64,000 nt of DNA from Tardibacter chloracetimidivorans (GCF_001890385.1 NZ_CP018221.1:2219501-2283500), one strand, 5' to 3'; shown: positions 47,173 to 56,525, numbered from the stretch's first letter. Numbers and translations: made by a program. The notes: a model not told the origin generated them from the letters alone.

Positions 47173-47979
47173 CTAGCCGATCTGCAGGCCGTCGCCGCGT
47201 CCCTGCCTCGGCCCATGGCTCGACGCGCCACCGTCGAGAGCGATCACCTGACCGGTAATCAGCCTGGACGAATCCGACAGCAGGAAGGCCACGACTTCGG
47301 CGACGTCTTCCGGCCGGCCGAAGCCGGGCACCAGCATATCGCGCGAAAACTCGTCGAGCGACTGTTGGGAGAAGGCGGCCTCCGCAGCGGGGGTGAGGAT
47401 CAGGCCTGGCGCGATCGTGTTACACCGGATCTCATGCCGCCCGGCCTGGGTCGCGACCTGGCGCGAGAGCTGCACGATAGCGGCCTTTGCCGCGCCGTAG
47501 GCGGACATCGAATCGAACCCGAACAATCCGGCCATCGATGAGGTGTTGACGATCGCCCCGCCGCCGCGCCGGATCATTTCGGGGATCACATGCTTGCAGC
47601 CCAGCATCGCGCCGCGAAGCGATGCGTGCATCGTTTCGTCCCAGAAGCTCAGGTCCATGGAAGCGATGTCGCGATCACGGGCAGTGAATGTCGTCGCCGT
47701 GTTCGCCGCGTTGTTGACGGCAAGGTCGATTCCGCCGAACTTCGCCACGATCGCCTGGACGGCAGCGGTGAAATCCTCCTCGCGGCGCACGTCGAGCTTC
47801 AGCCCGATCGCCTCCCCGCCGATTTCGGTGATCTCAAGCGCGACCGCATGCGCGGCGTCGGGGTTCAGGTCGGTCACGGCGACGCTGCAGCCGGCCGTTC
47901 CCAGTCGTAGCGCGATCGCCCTTCCTATGCCGCTTCCGGCACCGGTGACGAGGGCGACCTTGCCGGATAAGTTGCGCAT
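47173..47979 (-). CDS. Short-chain dehydrogenase/reductase
   Basis: The 268-residue SDR has the classical TGAGSGIGRAIAL, DLAVNNAANT, NTSSMAGLFG and YGAAKAAIV motifs, with a GGASSHGPRQ tail a little longer than usual. It probably acts on a hydroxy/keto intermediate with NAD(P)(H). It is in the middle of a minus-strand operon, 23 bases after the preceding SDR. Confidence 0.9.
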   Translation of the reverse strand: MRNLSGKVALVTGAGSGIGRAIALRLGTAGCSVAVTDLNPDAAHAVALEITEIGGEAIGLKLDVRREEDFTAAVQAIVAKFGGIDLAVNNAANTATTFTARDRDIASMDLSFWDETMHASLRGAMLGCKHVIPEMIRRGGGAIVNTSSMAGLFGFDSMSAYGAAKAAIVQLSRQVATQAGRHEIRCNTIAPGLILTPAAEAAFSQQSLDEFSRDMLVPGFGRPEDVAEVVAFLLSDSSRLITGQVIALDGGASSHGPRQGRGDGLQIG

Positions 47980-48002
47980 GAGAAAGCTCCCGATCCCGTG
48001 AA

Positions 48003-48779
48003 CTAAAGCATGTACACGCCGCCATCCACGAACAGCGTCTGGCCGGTCACGTAGCGCGCCGCGTCGCTGGCGAAGAATACCGCCGCTCCGCCGATGTCTT
48101 CTTCCGGTTTCCCGATATAGCCGAGCGCCGAGCGCGCCGCCTGGCGTTCATATTCGCCAGGGCGACGTTCGAAGTCGCGGGCCATGCCATCGGTGAGGGC
48201 GACCGGCACGATCGCGTTGATCGATACGCCGCGCCCGCCGAGCTCCCAGGTGAGCGCCTTGAGATTGCCCCTCTGCATGCCCTTCGCGACGCCGTAGATC
48301 GACAGCGAGCCATGCCCTCTGACCCCGCCGTGCGCGAGCAGCAGCACCACCCGGCCTTTGCCGCGCTGGAGATGCGGCAGCGCGGCTTTGACACACCAGA
48401 ACGTCGCCCTGCTGCCGGTCGCCACGACATCGTCGAACAGGTCTTCCGGCGCATCCGCGATCGGCGTGCGATCCGTCGCGCGGCCCGAAAGGGCGTTGTG
48501 AACGAGGATGTCGAGGCCATTGTAGGTCGAGACCGTTTTCCCGATCGCGGCGAACACCGATTGCTCGTCGGCCACGTCGGTCTGGACGCAGATCGCCTCC
48601 CCGCCGCCTTCCCTGATCCTGGCGGCGACCGGCTCGCCCGTCTCCAGCCTGCGCGCCGCGACCACGACATTGGCGCCGGCCTTGCCCAGTGCGAGCGCAA
48701 TTCCCTCGCCCACGCCGCCGCCGGCGCCGGTGACGAACGCGGTGCGTCCCTTCAAGCTCAAGCCTTCCTCGATGGTCAT
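48003..48779 (-). CDS. Short-chain dehydrogenase/reductase
   Basis: The 258-residue SDR has TGAGGGVGEGIALAL, DILVHNALSG and the catalytic YGVAKG, while the usual Ser region is LLLAHGGVRG, so the catalytic Ser is not obvious. The start at 48779 overlaps the stop of the preceding gene (ATGA). A longer in-frame ORF overlaps that gene and is rejected. Confidence 0.87.
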   Translation of the reverse strand: MTIEEGLSLKGRTAFVTGAGGGVGEGIALALGKAGANVVVAARRLETGEPVAARIREGGGEAICVQTDVADEQSVFAAIGKTVSTYNGLDILVHNALSGRATDRTPIADAPEDLFDDVVATGSRATFWCVKAALPHLQRGKGRVVLLLAHGGVRGHGSLSIYGVAKGMQRGNLKALTWELGGRGVSINAIVPVALTDGMARDFERRPGEYERQAARSALGYIGKPEEDIGGAAVFFASDAARYVTGQTLFVDGGVYML

Positions 48780-49498
48780 GGCAGCATCCAGGCGCCGCCA
48801 TCGGCGATCACCGTCTGTCCGGTCACGAGGCCGCCCTCCGGCGATGCAAAGAAGGCCACGAGCGGCGCGAGATGTCGCGTCGGTTCCGATGTGCCGACGG
48901 CGCGGAGCGCGGGGGGGACATAGCCTGTGCCCACCTCGGCCACCGCCGCAGCCACGGCAACGCCATCGGCCAGCGACGGCGCCGCGCAATCCAGCCCGAC
49001 CAATACCGCGTTGACGCTGATCCCGGCAGCGCCCCATTGACGCGCGGCCACCTTACCGAGGATTCGCTGTCCCTCGACAGCGGCGCTGATCGCCGCCGTG
49101 CCGGGGCGCCCCGATACACCCAGGGTAGGCTGCACCAGAACGATACGGCCCCCACCATTCGCCGCCATGATCCGATAGGCCGCCTGCATCGCGAACATCG
49201 CCCGTTTGACAGGCGTTTCCGATGCCTCAATCCATTGCGCGGTCGACAGATCATCCACCGTCGCCATGAGAGGCTGATCCGGCAAGGCAGCCGCATGGAT
49301 AAGCGCGTCGAGACCGCCGAGGATCGTCGCCACCTCGTCAAAGGCGGCGTCGGCGGCCGCCCGATCGCCGAGGTCCGTCTGGACGTGCGGAAGATCGCAG
49401 CCGTCCGGCCGCTCGCCAACCGTCACCACCGTGCCCGGCAAGGCGTTCGCGAGCGCGCCGCCCGGGCCGCTTCGCGTTGTTACAACGGCAACCTTCAT
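48776..49498 (-). CDS. Atypical short-chain dehydrogenase-like protein
   Basis: The 240-residue protein looks like an SDR by DALIHAAALPDQP and the tail GQTVIADGGAWMLP, but the nucleotide motif is TTRSGPGGALANAL, and the catalytic Tyr-x3-Lys is missing (TAAISAAVEGQR). It may be an inactive partner of the next SDR, a case known from other SDR complexes, or use a different mechanism. It is co-translated with that SDR (ATGA). Confidence 0.8.
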   Translation of the reverse strand: MKVAVVTTRSGPGGALANALPGTVVTVGERPDGCDLPHVQTDLGDRAAADAAFDEVATILGGLDALIHAAALPDQPLMATVDDLSTAQWIEASETPVKRAMFAMQAAYRIMAANGGGRIVLVQPTLGVSGRPGTAAISAAVEGQRILGKVAARQWGAAGISVNAVLVGLDCAAPSLADGVAVAAAVAEVGTGYVPPALRAVGTSEPTRHLAPLVAFFASPEGGLVTGQTVIADGGAWMLP

Positions 49499-49554
49499 TG
49501 CGCGGCTTCTCCTTGGAATATCTGTCTGGGCAACGGTCCGGGCACGGAAATCCG

Positions 49555-50706
49555 CTACACCGCATCCTGATTGGCAAGAATGGTCACCGTCTCGCTCGAA
49601 AGCGCGCCCCCATTGCCGTTGGCGACAGCGAGCTTCACATTCTCGACCTGCCGCTCGCCACATTCGTTGCGGAGCTGTTGCGTCGCCTCGATAAGGGTGA
49701 ACAGGCCATACATGCCGGGATGGCAGAAAGAGAGGCCCCCGCCGTTTGTGTTGACGGGCAGGACGCCCCCCGGGGCGATCCGCCCTCCCGAAACGAACGA
49801 ACCGCCCTCACCCTTCGCGCAGAATCCCATGTCTTCTAGCAGCAGGATCGTATTGATGGTGAACGCGTCGTAGATCTGGACGACGTCGATATCGGCGGGC
49901 GTGACACCCGCGATCCCGAACGCGCGCTCGGCGGCGCGCTTCGCCGCCGTGACGGTCAGATCGGGCATCTGGTCGATGCTGGCGTGCGTCACCTCGGCGG
50001 CCGAACCCAGCACATAGACCGGCGGCTTGCGCAGGTCCTTCGCGCGATCGGCGCGCGTGAGCACGATGGCCGCCGCCCCATCCGTGATCAGGCAGCAATC
50101 GCGCACGCCGAGCGGATCGGATACGATGCGGGCACCGACACAATCCTCGATCGAAAGAGGGCCGCGCATGAAGGCATCGGGATTGAGGTTCGCCCAGCCG
50201 CGCGCGGCGACCGCGACTTCGGCGAGTTCTTCCCGCGTAGTGCCATATTGATGCATATGCCGCGCGGTGGCGAGCGCATAGGACGACATCGGATTGATCG
50301 GCCGGTATGGCAGCTCGTAGATCGAGCTTTGCCGCATCTGCACGAGCTTGCCGCCCGCGCTCCGCTGGTTGCTGCCGTACATGATCAGGACGGTGTCCAG
50401 ATAGCCCGCCTCCAGCATGAAGGCCGCGGTTATGACGTGGCTGTGGAAGGCCGATCCACCCGTGCGGTTGCAATCGGTGAACTTGGGCTGGATGCCGAGA
50501 TATTCCGCCCCGGCCAACCCTGCCAGCGCATCGTCGGGAAGACAGATGAACAGCCCGTCTACGTCCGAAAGCGCAAGTCCGGCGTCATCCAGCGCGCGAA
50601 CCGCCGCGCTCGCCGCGAGATCGAGCGGGCGCTTGCCCGGATTTTCGCCGATGCCAAAGGTGGCAACGCCTGCGATCGCCACCTTTGCGCGCGGAAAGCG
50701 GTCCAT
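49555..50706 (-). CDS. Lipid-transfer protein/SCP2-type thiolase-fold enzyme (copy 1)
   Basis: The 383-residue protein has the thiolase-like fold of the SCP-x/Ltp group: AIAGVATFGIGENPG, TDCNRTGGSAFHSHVITA, a DCVGARIVSDPLGVRDC middle region, VQIYDAFTINTIL and TNGGGLSFCHPGMYG. The usual active-site Cys position is unclear in CNRTGG. Homologues include thiolases and Ltp2-type retro-aldolases. It lies between an enoyl-CoA hydratase and the atypical SDR. Confidence 0.85.
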   Translation of the reverse strand: MDRFPRAKVAIAGVATFGIGENPGKRPLDLAASAAVRALDDAGLALSDVDGLFICLPDDALAGLAGAEYLGIQPKFTDCNRTGGSAFHSHVITAAFMLEAGYLDTVLIMYGSNQRSAGGKLVQMRQSSIYELPYRPINPMSSYALATARHMHQYGTTREELAEVAVAARGWANLNPDAFMRGPLSIEDCVGARIVSDPLGVRDCCLITDGAAAIVLTRADRAKDLRKPPVYVLGSAAEVTHASIDQMPDLTVTAAKRAAERAFGIAGVTPADIDVVQIYDAFTINTILLLEDMGFCAKGEGGSFVSGGRIAPGGVLPVNTNGGGLSFCHPGMYGLFTLIEATQQLRNECGERQVENVKLAVANGNGGALSSETVTILANQDAV

Positions 50707-50724
50707 GACTATGTCCCCCGCCGA

Positions 50725-51525
50725 TCAGGCCTGCGTGTTGAAGCGAGGCTTGCGCTTCTGCTCGAAAGCCGTGATCGCCTCGAGATGATCCTGGGTGGCC
50801 GCGGAAACGGCCTCGTAGGCCATGCCCGTGTCCATCATCAGCGTGGCGAGCTGCTTGAGCGGCAGCGTGTAGGTTTCCTTCGTCCAGCGGAGCGACCGCG
50901 CGGGAAGCTCGAGCAGCCGATCGACATAGGCGTCCACCGTCGCATCAAGCTCCGCGGCCTCCACCGATTTGTAGATCAGGCCGATATTCGCGGCCTCCGA
51001 CCCGGTGATGCGGTCGCCCGTGAGGAGATAATGGCGCGCGCGTCCGAAGCCGATGAGCTGCGGCCAGATCACCGAGCCGCCATCGCCGGCTATGAGCGCC
51101 ACCGCATTGTGGGGGTCGGCGATCCTGCTGGTATTGGTCGCGATCGCCACGTCCGCCAGCAGAGCCACCGTCGCGCCGAGGCCGATCGAATCCCCGTTGA
51201 TCTTTGCAACGATAGGCTTGTCGCACTCCAGCATGGAGCGCACCACCCGCTTCGCTTCGCGTACCGCGGCGTACATGAGCTCCGGACTCTCGTGATTGGC
51301 GCGCATCGCGGGCACGTTGCCGCCCGCGCTGAAGGAATGACCTTCGCCGGTGACGACCACGATATCGCTCTCCGCATCGAGCGCCGCCGTCTCGAATACG
51401 TGCGAAAGCTCCGTATGAGACTGCGCTGCGAAGGCGTTGCGGCTGTCGGGCTGGTTGAAGATGACATAGAGAGCGCGGCCCCGGCGCTGGAAGCGAATAG
51501 TCTGATAATCCTCGATCCGCACCAA
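50725..51525 (-). CDS. Enoyl-CoA hydratase/isomerase family protein
   Basis: The 266-residue crotonase-fold protein has NQPDSRNAFAA, oxyanion segment GHSFSAGGNVPAM, and INGDSIGLGATVALLADV. In the active-site region it reads AGDGGSVIWPQLIG. A TTG start at 51525 is favoured by GGGAGAAAA; GTG 51522 is next to it. It is first in the eight-gene minus-strand operon (hydratase, Ltp-like, three SDRs, amidohydrolase, dehydrogenase, CMD). Confidence 0.88.
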   Translation of the reverse strand: MVRIEDYQTIRFQRRGRALYVIFNQPDSRNAFAAQSHTELSHVFETAALDAESDIVVVTGEGHSFSAGGNVPAMRANHESPELMYAAVREAKRVVRSMLECDKPIVAKINGDSIGLGATVALLADVAIATNTSRIADPHNAVALIAGDGGSVIWPQLIGFGRARHYLLTGDRITGSEAANIGLIYKSVEAAELDATVDAYVDRLLELPARSLRWTKETYTLPLKQLATLMMDTGMAYEAVSAATQDHLEAITAFEQKRKPRFNTQA

Positions 51526-51562
51526 ATTTTCTCCCGGACAGGCGCTGCGCGAGGCACATAGC

Positions 51563-51579
51563 TAACTATAAGACAGTTA
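51563..51579. promoter_or_regulatory. TAAC-N9-GTTA palindrome, site 1
   Basis: TAAC, 9 bases, GTTA is 38-54 bases upstream of the enoyl-CoA hydratase start. An equivalent site with the same spacing and the same distance to its gene is at 60539-60555. Both share ACAGTTAT and a nearby GCGTCA. Confidence 0.55.
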
Positions 51580-51739
51580 TGCGTCAACGGAAAACGAGAA
51601 GGTGCCAGGCGGGCGCCGGCGCATAGTCCACGCTTGTGGACGGCCCCTGCCGAGGCGCGCTTACCCCGAATATGCTGCTTCACCCGCGGCCGCTGGTGCG
51701 ACTATTGACTAGGCTTCAGTTGACTTCATCGCTGGCGTT

Positions 51740-51758
51740 CATAAAGTCGTGCTTTATG
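51740..51758. promoter_or_regulatory. Inverted repeat before TetR gene, probable operator
   Basis: Perfect 7-base arms CATAAAG and CTTTATG surround TCGTG, 56 bases upstream of the TetR start. It is a good candidate for autoregulation. Confidence 0.5.
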
Positions 51759-51813
51759 CGCGCGCCCATCGCCGTGCATCCGGTTCGAAGAATTTCAGCG
51801 AGTAAAGATCGAG

Positions 51814-52542
51814 ATGGCGACACAAGCGTCGGGTACCAAGGATCTGAAGAAAAAGCGAGTCGGGGGTGGCGCGCGGCCTAGGGCTGATCTCCCTGCGCAG
51901 GACGAGTATAGCACCGAATTCAACAAGCATGGCCAGAAGCTCGGGGAGAAAGGCCGCCGTACGCGTGAAGCATTGACCAATGCGGCGCGCCAGCTTCTCC
52001 GCGAGAGTTCGCCGCTTGATCTGAGCGCGGTCGCCATTTCGCGCCAGGCCGAAGTATCTTCGGCAAGCTTCTACATGTATTTCAACAGCGTTCGCGATAT
52101 GCTCTATCAGATGAACGAGGCGATCAGCGAAGAGATTGCGGAGCTGGTTCCGTTCCTGACCCGGAAATGGGATGATGAAGATCCGGCGGCCGATGCCTTG
52201 AAGTTCGTGAAGAAATTTCAGGAAATCTGGTCGCAGCATCGCGAAGTATTGATGTTTCGCAATATGGAGGCCGATCTCGGCAACCCGCAGTTCGACAAGC
52301 TCTGGCGCGCGACGCTCCGTCCGCTTGTCGCCCGCATCGGTGACAAGATCAAGGAACAGGCGCAGACGAAGGGCAAGTTCATCTCGGTCCTGGACTCGCG
52401 GAGCCGGGCCGTAGTGCTCACCTCGGCGCTCGAACGGATCGCCGCCTGCGACGTGCGGGTCATCAACGAGGAACTCGGGATGGACCGGGTCCAGAATAGC
52501 CTGGCGGACATGATCGTTAAGGCGATCTACTGCGTCGAATAG
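51814..52542 (+). CDS. TetR-family transcriptional regulator
   Basis: The 242-residue protein has a Lys/Arg-rich N-terminal extension of about 45 residues, then the DNA-binding domain REALTNAARQLLRE with LSAVAISRQAEVSSASFYMYF, followed by a ligand domain of about 130 residues. It is divergent from the eight-gene operon and upstream of the CoA-transferase gene. It may bind the inverted repeat in its own promoter and the nearby TAAC-N9-GTTA site. Confidence 0.88.
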   Translation: MATQASGTKDLKKKRVGGGARPRADLPAQDEYSTEFNKHGQKLGEKGRRTREALTNAARQLLRESSPLDLSAVAISRQAEVSSASFYMYFNSVRDMLYQMNEAISEEIAELVPFLTRKWDDEDPAADALKFVKKFQEIWSQHREVLMFRNMEADLGNPQFDKLWRATLRPLVARIGDKIKEQAQTKGKFISVLDSRSRAVVLTSALERIAACDVRVINEELGMDRVQNSLADMIVKAIYCVE

Positions 52543-52543
52543 G

Positions 52544-52574
52544 GCCGCCGGCACGATTTAATTGTGCGGCCGGC
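52544..52574 (+). terminator. Hairpin after the TetR gene
   Basis: Two 11-base arms (GCCGCCGGCAC and GTGCGGCCGGC) pair at 9 of 11 positions around the loop GATTTAATT, starting 2 bases after the TetR stop. There is no T-run. It also lies close upstream of the CoA-transferase gene. Confidence 0.4.
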
Positions 52575-52603
52575 ACGGCCGCGACTGGTTCTAGGAGGCA
52601 TTT

Positions 52604-53842
52604 TTGAGCACTTCGCCTACGCCGGAGGCAGCGCCCCTCCGTGGCCTGCGCGTACTGGACATGACGCGCGTCGTCGCGGGCCCACTTGCCGGACAGATAC
52701 TTGGCGATCTCGGTGCCGATGTCATCAAGGTCGAACGTAAAGGCGTGGGCGACGAGAGCCGCCTCGTCGGCCCGCCCTGGATGCCGAACCGCGAAGGCGA
52801 GGAGTCGACCTATTTTCAAGCCGTCAACCGGAACAAGCGGTCGATCGCGATCGATTTCGCGCACCCACGAGGCGCTGAAGTCATCCGCAGCCTCGCGCGG
52901 GAAAGCGACATCCTGCTGGAAAACCATCGCCCCGGTACATTGGACCGGTACGGGCTCGGATACGAGAAGCTGCGGGAGATCAACCCTCGGCTGATCTTCT
53001 GCTCGCTGACCGGCTTCGGACAGACGGGTCCCTACGCGGATCGTTCGGGCTACGACTATCTCATCCAGGGCATGGGCGGGCTGATGAGCGTCACCGGCCT
53101 GCCGGACGGCGAGGAGGGCGCGGGACCGATCCGGGTGGGAATACCGATCGTCGATATCGTCGCCGGGCTAAACCTGACGATCGGGGTACTGGCCGCGCTC
53201 CAGCACCGGAATCTGACCGGCGAAGGCCAGGCTGTCGATGTCGCGCTTCTCGACAGCGAGCTGTCGGTGATGCTCAACGCCGCGTCGTCATGGCTGAATT
53301 CCGGTCAGCTTCTCGGGCGTTCGGGAAATGATCACCCCAGCGCGACGCCCTATGGGATCTTCGATGCCGACGACGGGCAGATGATCATCGCCATTTTCAA
53401 CGATCGCGAATTCGTGCGGCTGGCCCATGCGCTGGATCGCCCGGAATGGGCGGAAGATCCGCGCTTCCGCACCGGCGGCGCGCGCGTGGCGCATCGCGCG
53501 GAGATCAAGGCCGCAGTGACGTCGGCGCTGAAAGGCCGCCCTCGCGGCGAGTGGATGGAATTGCTCAATGCGGCCAAGGTTTCGTGCGGCCCGATCAACG
53601 ACATGGCGGATATAGTCGCCGATCCCCACACCCAGGCGCGGGGCATGGTCGTCGAGCAGGAGCATCCGGTGATGGGCAAGGTCCGGTCGATGGGCGCCGG
53701 CTTCAAGCTTTCGGGCTCTCCGGTCAGCTACCGCTACGCTCCGCCGCTCGCGGGGGAGCATAGCCATGAGATCCTTCGCGAGGTGCTCGGCATGTCGGAC
53801 GAAGAGATAAAGCGGGACGTCGAGGCGGATGTCGTCGGGTGA
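52604..53842 (+). CDS. Class III (formyl-CoA/CaiB) CoA-transferase
   Basis: The 412-residue enzyme has LRVLDMTRVVAGPLAGQILG, ADVIKVERKGVGDESR, the catalytic Asp in SGYDYLIQGMGG (about 151) and GQAVDVALLDS. It transfers CoA between acids, activating the substrate without ATP. A TTG start follows AGGAGGC. It belongs to the plus-strand set TetR, CoA-transferase, thiolase, solute-binding protein. Confidence 0.9.
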   Translation: MSTSPTPEAAPLRGLRVLDMTRVVAGPLAGQILGDLGADVIKVERKGVGDESRLVGPPWMPNREGEESTYFQAVNRNKRSIAIDFAHPRGAEVIRSLARESDILLENHRPGTLDRYGLGYEKLREINPRLIFCSLTGFGQTGPYADRSGYDYLIQGMGGLMSVTGLPDGEEGAGPIRVGIPIVDIVAGLNLTIGVLAALQHRNLTGEGQAVDVALLDSELSVMLNAASSWLNSGQLLGRSGNDHPSATPYGIFDADDGQMIIAIFNDREFVRLAHALDRPEWAEDPRFRTGGARVAHRAEIKAAVTSALKGRPRGEWMELLNAAKVSCGPINDMADIVADPHTQARGMVVEQEHPVMGKVRSMGAGFKLSGSPVSYRYAPPLAGEHSHEILREVLGMSDEEIKRDVEADVVG

Positions 53843-53977
53843 GTGAGGCTGCCCTCCCGACGCCCGGCGGCGCCAGCTTGACAGGGCGCGATCGCCAAGC
53901 CATCTAAACGGAATACATGTCAGCTATCCAGCCGGAGCGGCCGGCTCGGCGCTGTCCGCCTTCCGAGGAGTGCTATC

Positions 53978-55153
53978 TTGGCGACCCCAGTCATCGTCAG
54001 CGCCGTGCGTACTCCCATCGCCACTGCCTTCAAGGGCAGCCTGGTGCATACCTCGGGAGAGGAGCTGGCGAAAACCGTCGTCGCCGCCGCACTCGAGAGA
54101 TCCCGGATCGACCCGGCGATGGTCGAGGACATCATCCTGGCGGAATCGCTATATGGCGGTGGCGCGGTGGCCCGCCATGCCGCGGTGGAATGCGGCATGA
54201 ACCACGCTGCCGGCGCCGCCGTGAACCGGCATTGCGCGGGAAGCCTTACCGCCATCGGCTTTGCATCCGCTTCCATCATTGCCGGAATGGAACAGGCGAT
54301 GATCGCGGGCGGCGTGCAGTCCACCTCCACCGGGCCCCAACTTCGCTATCGAAAGCTGGGCACGTTCGACCAGTTCGAAGATGTGCTCATGCCGCCGACA
54401 CACCCGGATACCCCTGACGCCCCGAACAAGGACATGTCGATTACGGTCGGGTGGAACACCGCCAGGGAGATGGGTCTGTCGCGCGAAGAAATGGACGCGT
54501 GGGCGCTGCGTTCGCACCAGCGCGCGGTCGCGGCGATCGACGACGGCCTGTTCGCCGACGAACTGGTTCCCGTGTCGGCCCGTCAGACGGATAACAGCTT
54601 CTCGATCTTCGCCAGCGATGAGCACCCGCGACGCGACACGTCCATCGAGCGGCTTTCCTCGCTGAAGGTCATCCATCCTGAGATCGATGGTTTTTCGATC
54701 ACGCCCGGCAATTCGAGCGGCATCAACGACGCGGCAGCGGCCCTGACGCTGCTGGACGAGGAGCTGGCGCGTCGCGAAGGCCTGGAAGTCCTCGGGCGGA
54801 TCACCGCTTGGGCATCAGCCGCGGTCGAGCCGGCACGGACCGGCATGGCCGTGATCGAAGTCGTCAACAAGTTGCTGCGCCGTGCGGGCATCGGCGTGGT
54901 GGATGTCGACCTGTGGGAAATCAACGAGGCCTTCGCCTCGGTCCCGCTCGCCGCGTGCAGGCGGTTCGGCATTTCCGAAGACAGGATGAATATCCACGGC
55001 AGCGGGTGCAGCCTCGGCCATCCGGTCGCCGCCACGGGCGCCAGGATGGTGACGACACTGCTCCACGACCTTCGCCGCAGCGGCGGGGGGATCGGTGTCG
55101 CCGCGATGTGCGCGGGCGGCGGTCAGGCCGGCGCGGTGTTGATCCGCGTCTGA
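53978..55153 (+). CDS. Thiolase (acetyl-CoA acetyltransferase family)
   Basis: The 391-residue thiolase has Cys86 in NRHCAGSLTA, WEINEAFA, catalytic His in GHPVAATGAR (about 348) and Cys in AMCAGGGQ (about 378). A TTG start follows GAGGAG. Its sequence is more distant from the other two classical thiolases here. It is 135 bases after the CoA-transferase and 232 bases before the solute-binding protein. Confidence 0.92.
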   Translation: MATPVIVSAVRTPIATAFKGSLVHTSGEELAKTVVAAALERSRIDPAMVEDIILAESLYGGGAVARHAAVECGMNHAAGAAVNRHCAGSLTAIGFASASIIAGMEQAMIAGGVQSTSTGPQLRYRKLGTFDQFEDVLMPPTHPDTPDAPNKDMSITVGWNTAREMGLSREEMDAWALRSHQRAVAAIDDGLFADELVPVSARQTDNSFSIFASDEHPRRDTSIERLSSLKVIHPEIDGFSITPGNSSGINDAAAALTLLDEELARREGLEVLGRITAWASAAVEPARTGMAVIEVVNKLLRRAGIGVVDVDLWEINEAFASVPLAACRRFGISEDRMNIHGSGCSLGHPVAATGARMVTTLLHDLRRSGGGIGVAAMCAGGGQAGAVLIRV

Positions 55154-55264
55154 ACGCGCACCGCGCGATTTCGTGCGGGACATTTCCATGATAGTCATTC
55201 ACGCTGGGCAGTGGCAGAGCAGCGGCCCTTGACATCGGAGGCGCCGCGAGGTGAATAGGTGACA

Positions 55265-55268
55265 GTTA
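55265..55268 (+). promoter_or_regulatory. Half-site resembling the TAAC-N9-GTTA motif
   Basis: GTGACAGTTAT at 55259-55269 matches one half of the two palindromes, upstream of solute-binding protein B by about 120 bases. The other half is TGAA in place of TAAC. Evidence is weak. Confidence 0.25.
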
Positions 55269-55385
55269 TAGTCGCCTGCCCTGCATGCGCCGTCGGTCGG
55301 CATAAAAATCACGCAGGGTAGGTTTTTAAGATTTTGCCGCGGCGCGCCGGTTTGCGCATCTGCCGCATTTTGCTCAGGAGATGAT

Positions 55386-56525
55386 ATGACGGGTTCGGTG
55401 GTTGCGCCAACACACAAGATCAAGGTCGGCGTGCTGTTCGATCTTTTCTTCGGTAAAAGCCCCGAGCCATGGGGCAACGACATCGACGTGCTCGATGCGA
55501 TGCGCATCGTTTTTGACGAGGCGTTCGAAAAGAAGCTCGTCGACCGGCCGATCGAGATGGTCGTCAAATATTGCGAGGGCCTGCCGCGCGGCGCCGTGCA
55601 GGACGTGATCAGGACCTATCAGGAGCTGGTCGACGAAGGCTGCATCGTCATCTATGGCCCTCTCATCTCCGAGAATGCGCCCGATCTGGCGGAATATATC
55701 AACGAGAAGGGCCATGTTCCCGCCATCGGGATGATGGGAACCGAGGACTTCCTCGGCGAGTGGACGTTCCAGCTTTCCAATGGATCGCTGCCGGACGAGC
55801 CCTATGTCATCGCGAGCATCATGGCCCAGCACGGGCTGACGAAAATCGGCGTCGCCATGGAGAAATCCATGATCGGCCAGCAATATCTCCACTGGCTGCG
55901 GCAGGCCTGCATCATCGAGGGGCTCGAGATCGTCGGCGTCGCCGGCGTCGCGCAAACCGGTGAAGACATGGTCCAGGAAATCACCACCCTGCGTGACAGC
56001 GGCGCTGAAGCGGTGCTCCACCTCGGTTTCGGCTGGGCGATCATGGGCATCAACAAGGCGATGCGTGAAATCGGGTGGGAAGTTCCCAAATATTGCATGA
56101 CCGCCTGGGAGGTCAGCCTGCTCGACGAAGAATTCTATCGTGAGACGATCGGCTGGATCGGGCTGGAGCAGTTCGACGAGGAAAATCACCTCGCCGTCGA
56201 ATTCCTCGACAAGTTCGAGATGCGCTATGGCCGCCGTCCGGAATATTTTATGCCGGGTTACGGGGCGGATATGGGCAACATCATCGTTCAGGCGCTGGTC
56301 AATGCCCATCCGCTGTCGCCCCGGGGCGTGCGCGACGGCATCAAGACCATCCGCAACCTTCCCGCCCACAGCGGCGCGCCGGGCACGCGCATCTCTTACG
56401 GCAAATATCGCCACAATGGCTGGATGGGCGCGGGCTTCCTGATCGCGCGTGAACACGCACCTGACGGCCCACGCGGCAAGACGATCTTCCGCGGGCGTAT
56501 CGCCGCCCCACGCGGCGCCCGATAA
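55386..56525 (+). CDS. Type I solute-binding protein without signal peptide (copy B)
   Basis: The 379-residue protein matches copy A through the whole length: KVGVLFDLFFG, CIVIYGPLISENA, GEWTFQLSNGS, GYGADMGNIIVQA and GTRISYGKYRHNGWMG. The N-terminus MTGSVVAPTHKIK has no signal or membrane segment, so it should be cytoplasmic. It has no ABC partner nearby. It follows the thiolase in the TetR-controlled plus-strand set. A ligand sensor or intracellular carrier role is possible; a missing start further upstream is not supported. Confidence 0.82.
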   Translation: MTGSVVAPTHKIKVGVLFDLFFGKSPEPWGNDIDVLDAMRIVFDEAFEKKLVDRPIEMVVKYCEGLPRGAVQDVIRTYQELVDEGCIVIYGPLISENAPDLAEYINEKGHVPAIGMMGTEDFLGEWTFQLSNGSLPDEPYVIASIMAQHGLTKIGVAMEKSMIGQQYLHWLRQACIIEGLEIVGVAGVAQTGEDMVQEITTLRDSGAEAVLHLGFGWAIMGINKAMREIGWEVPKYCMTAWEVSLLDEEFYRETIGWIGLEQFDEENHLAVEFLDKFEMRYGRRPEYFMPGYGADMGNIIVQALVNAHPLSPRGVRDGIKTIRNLPAHSGAPGTRISYGKYRHNGWMGAGFLIAREHAPDGPRGKTIFRGRIAAPRGAR

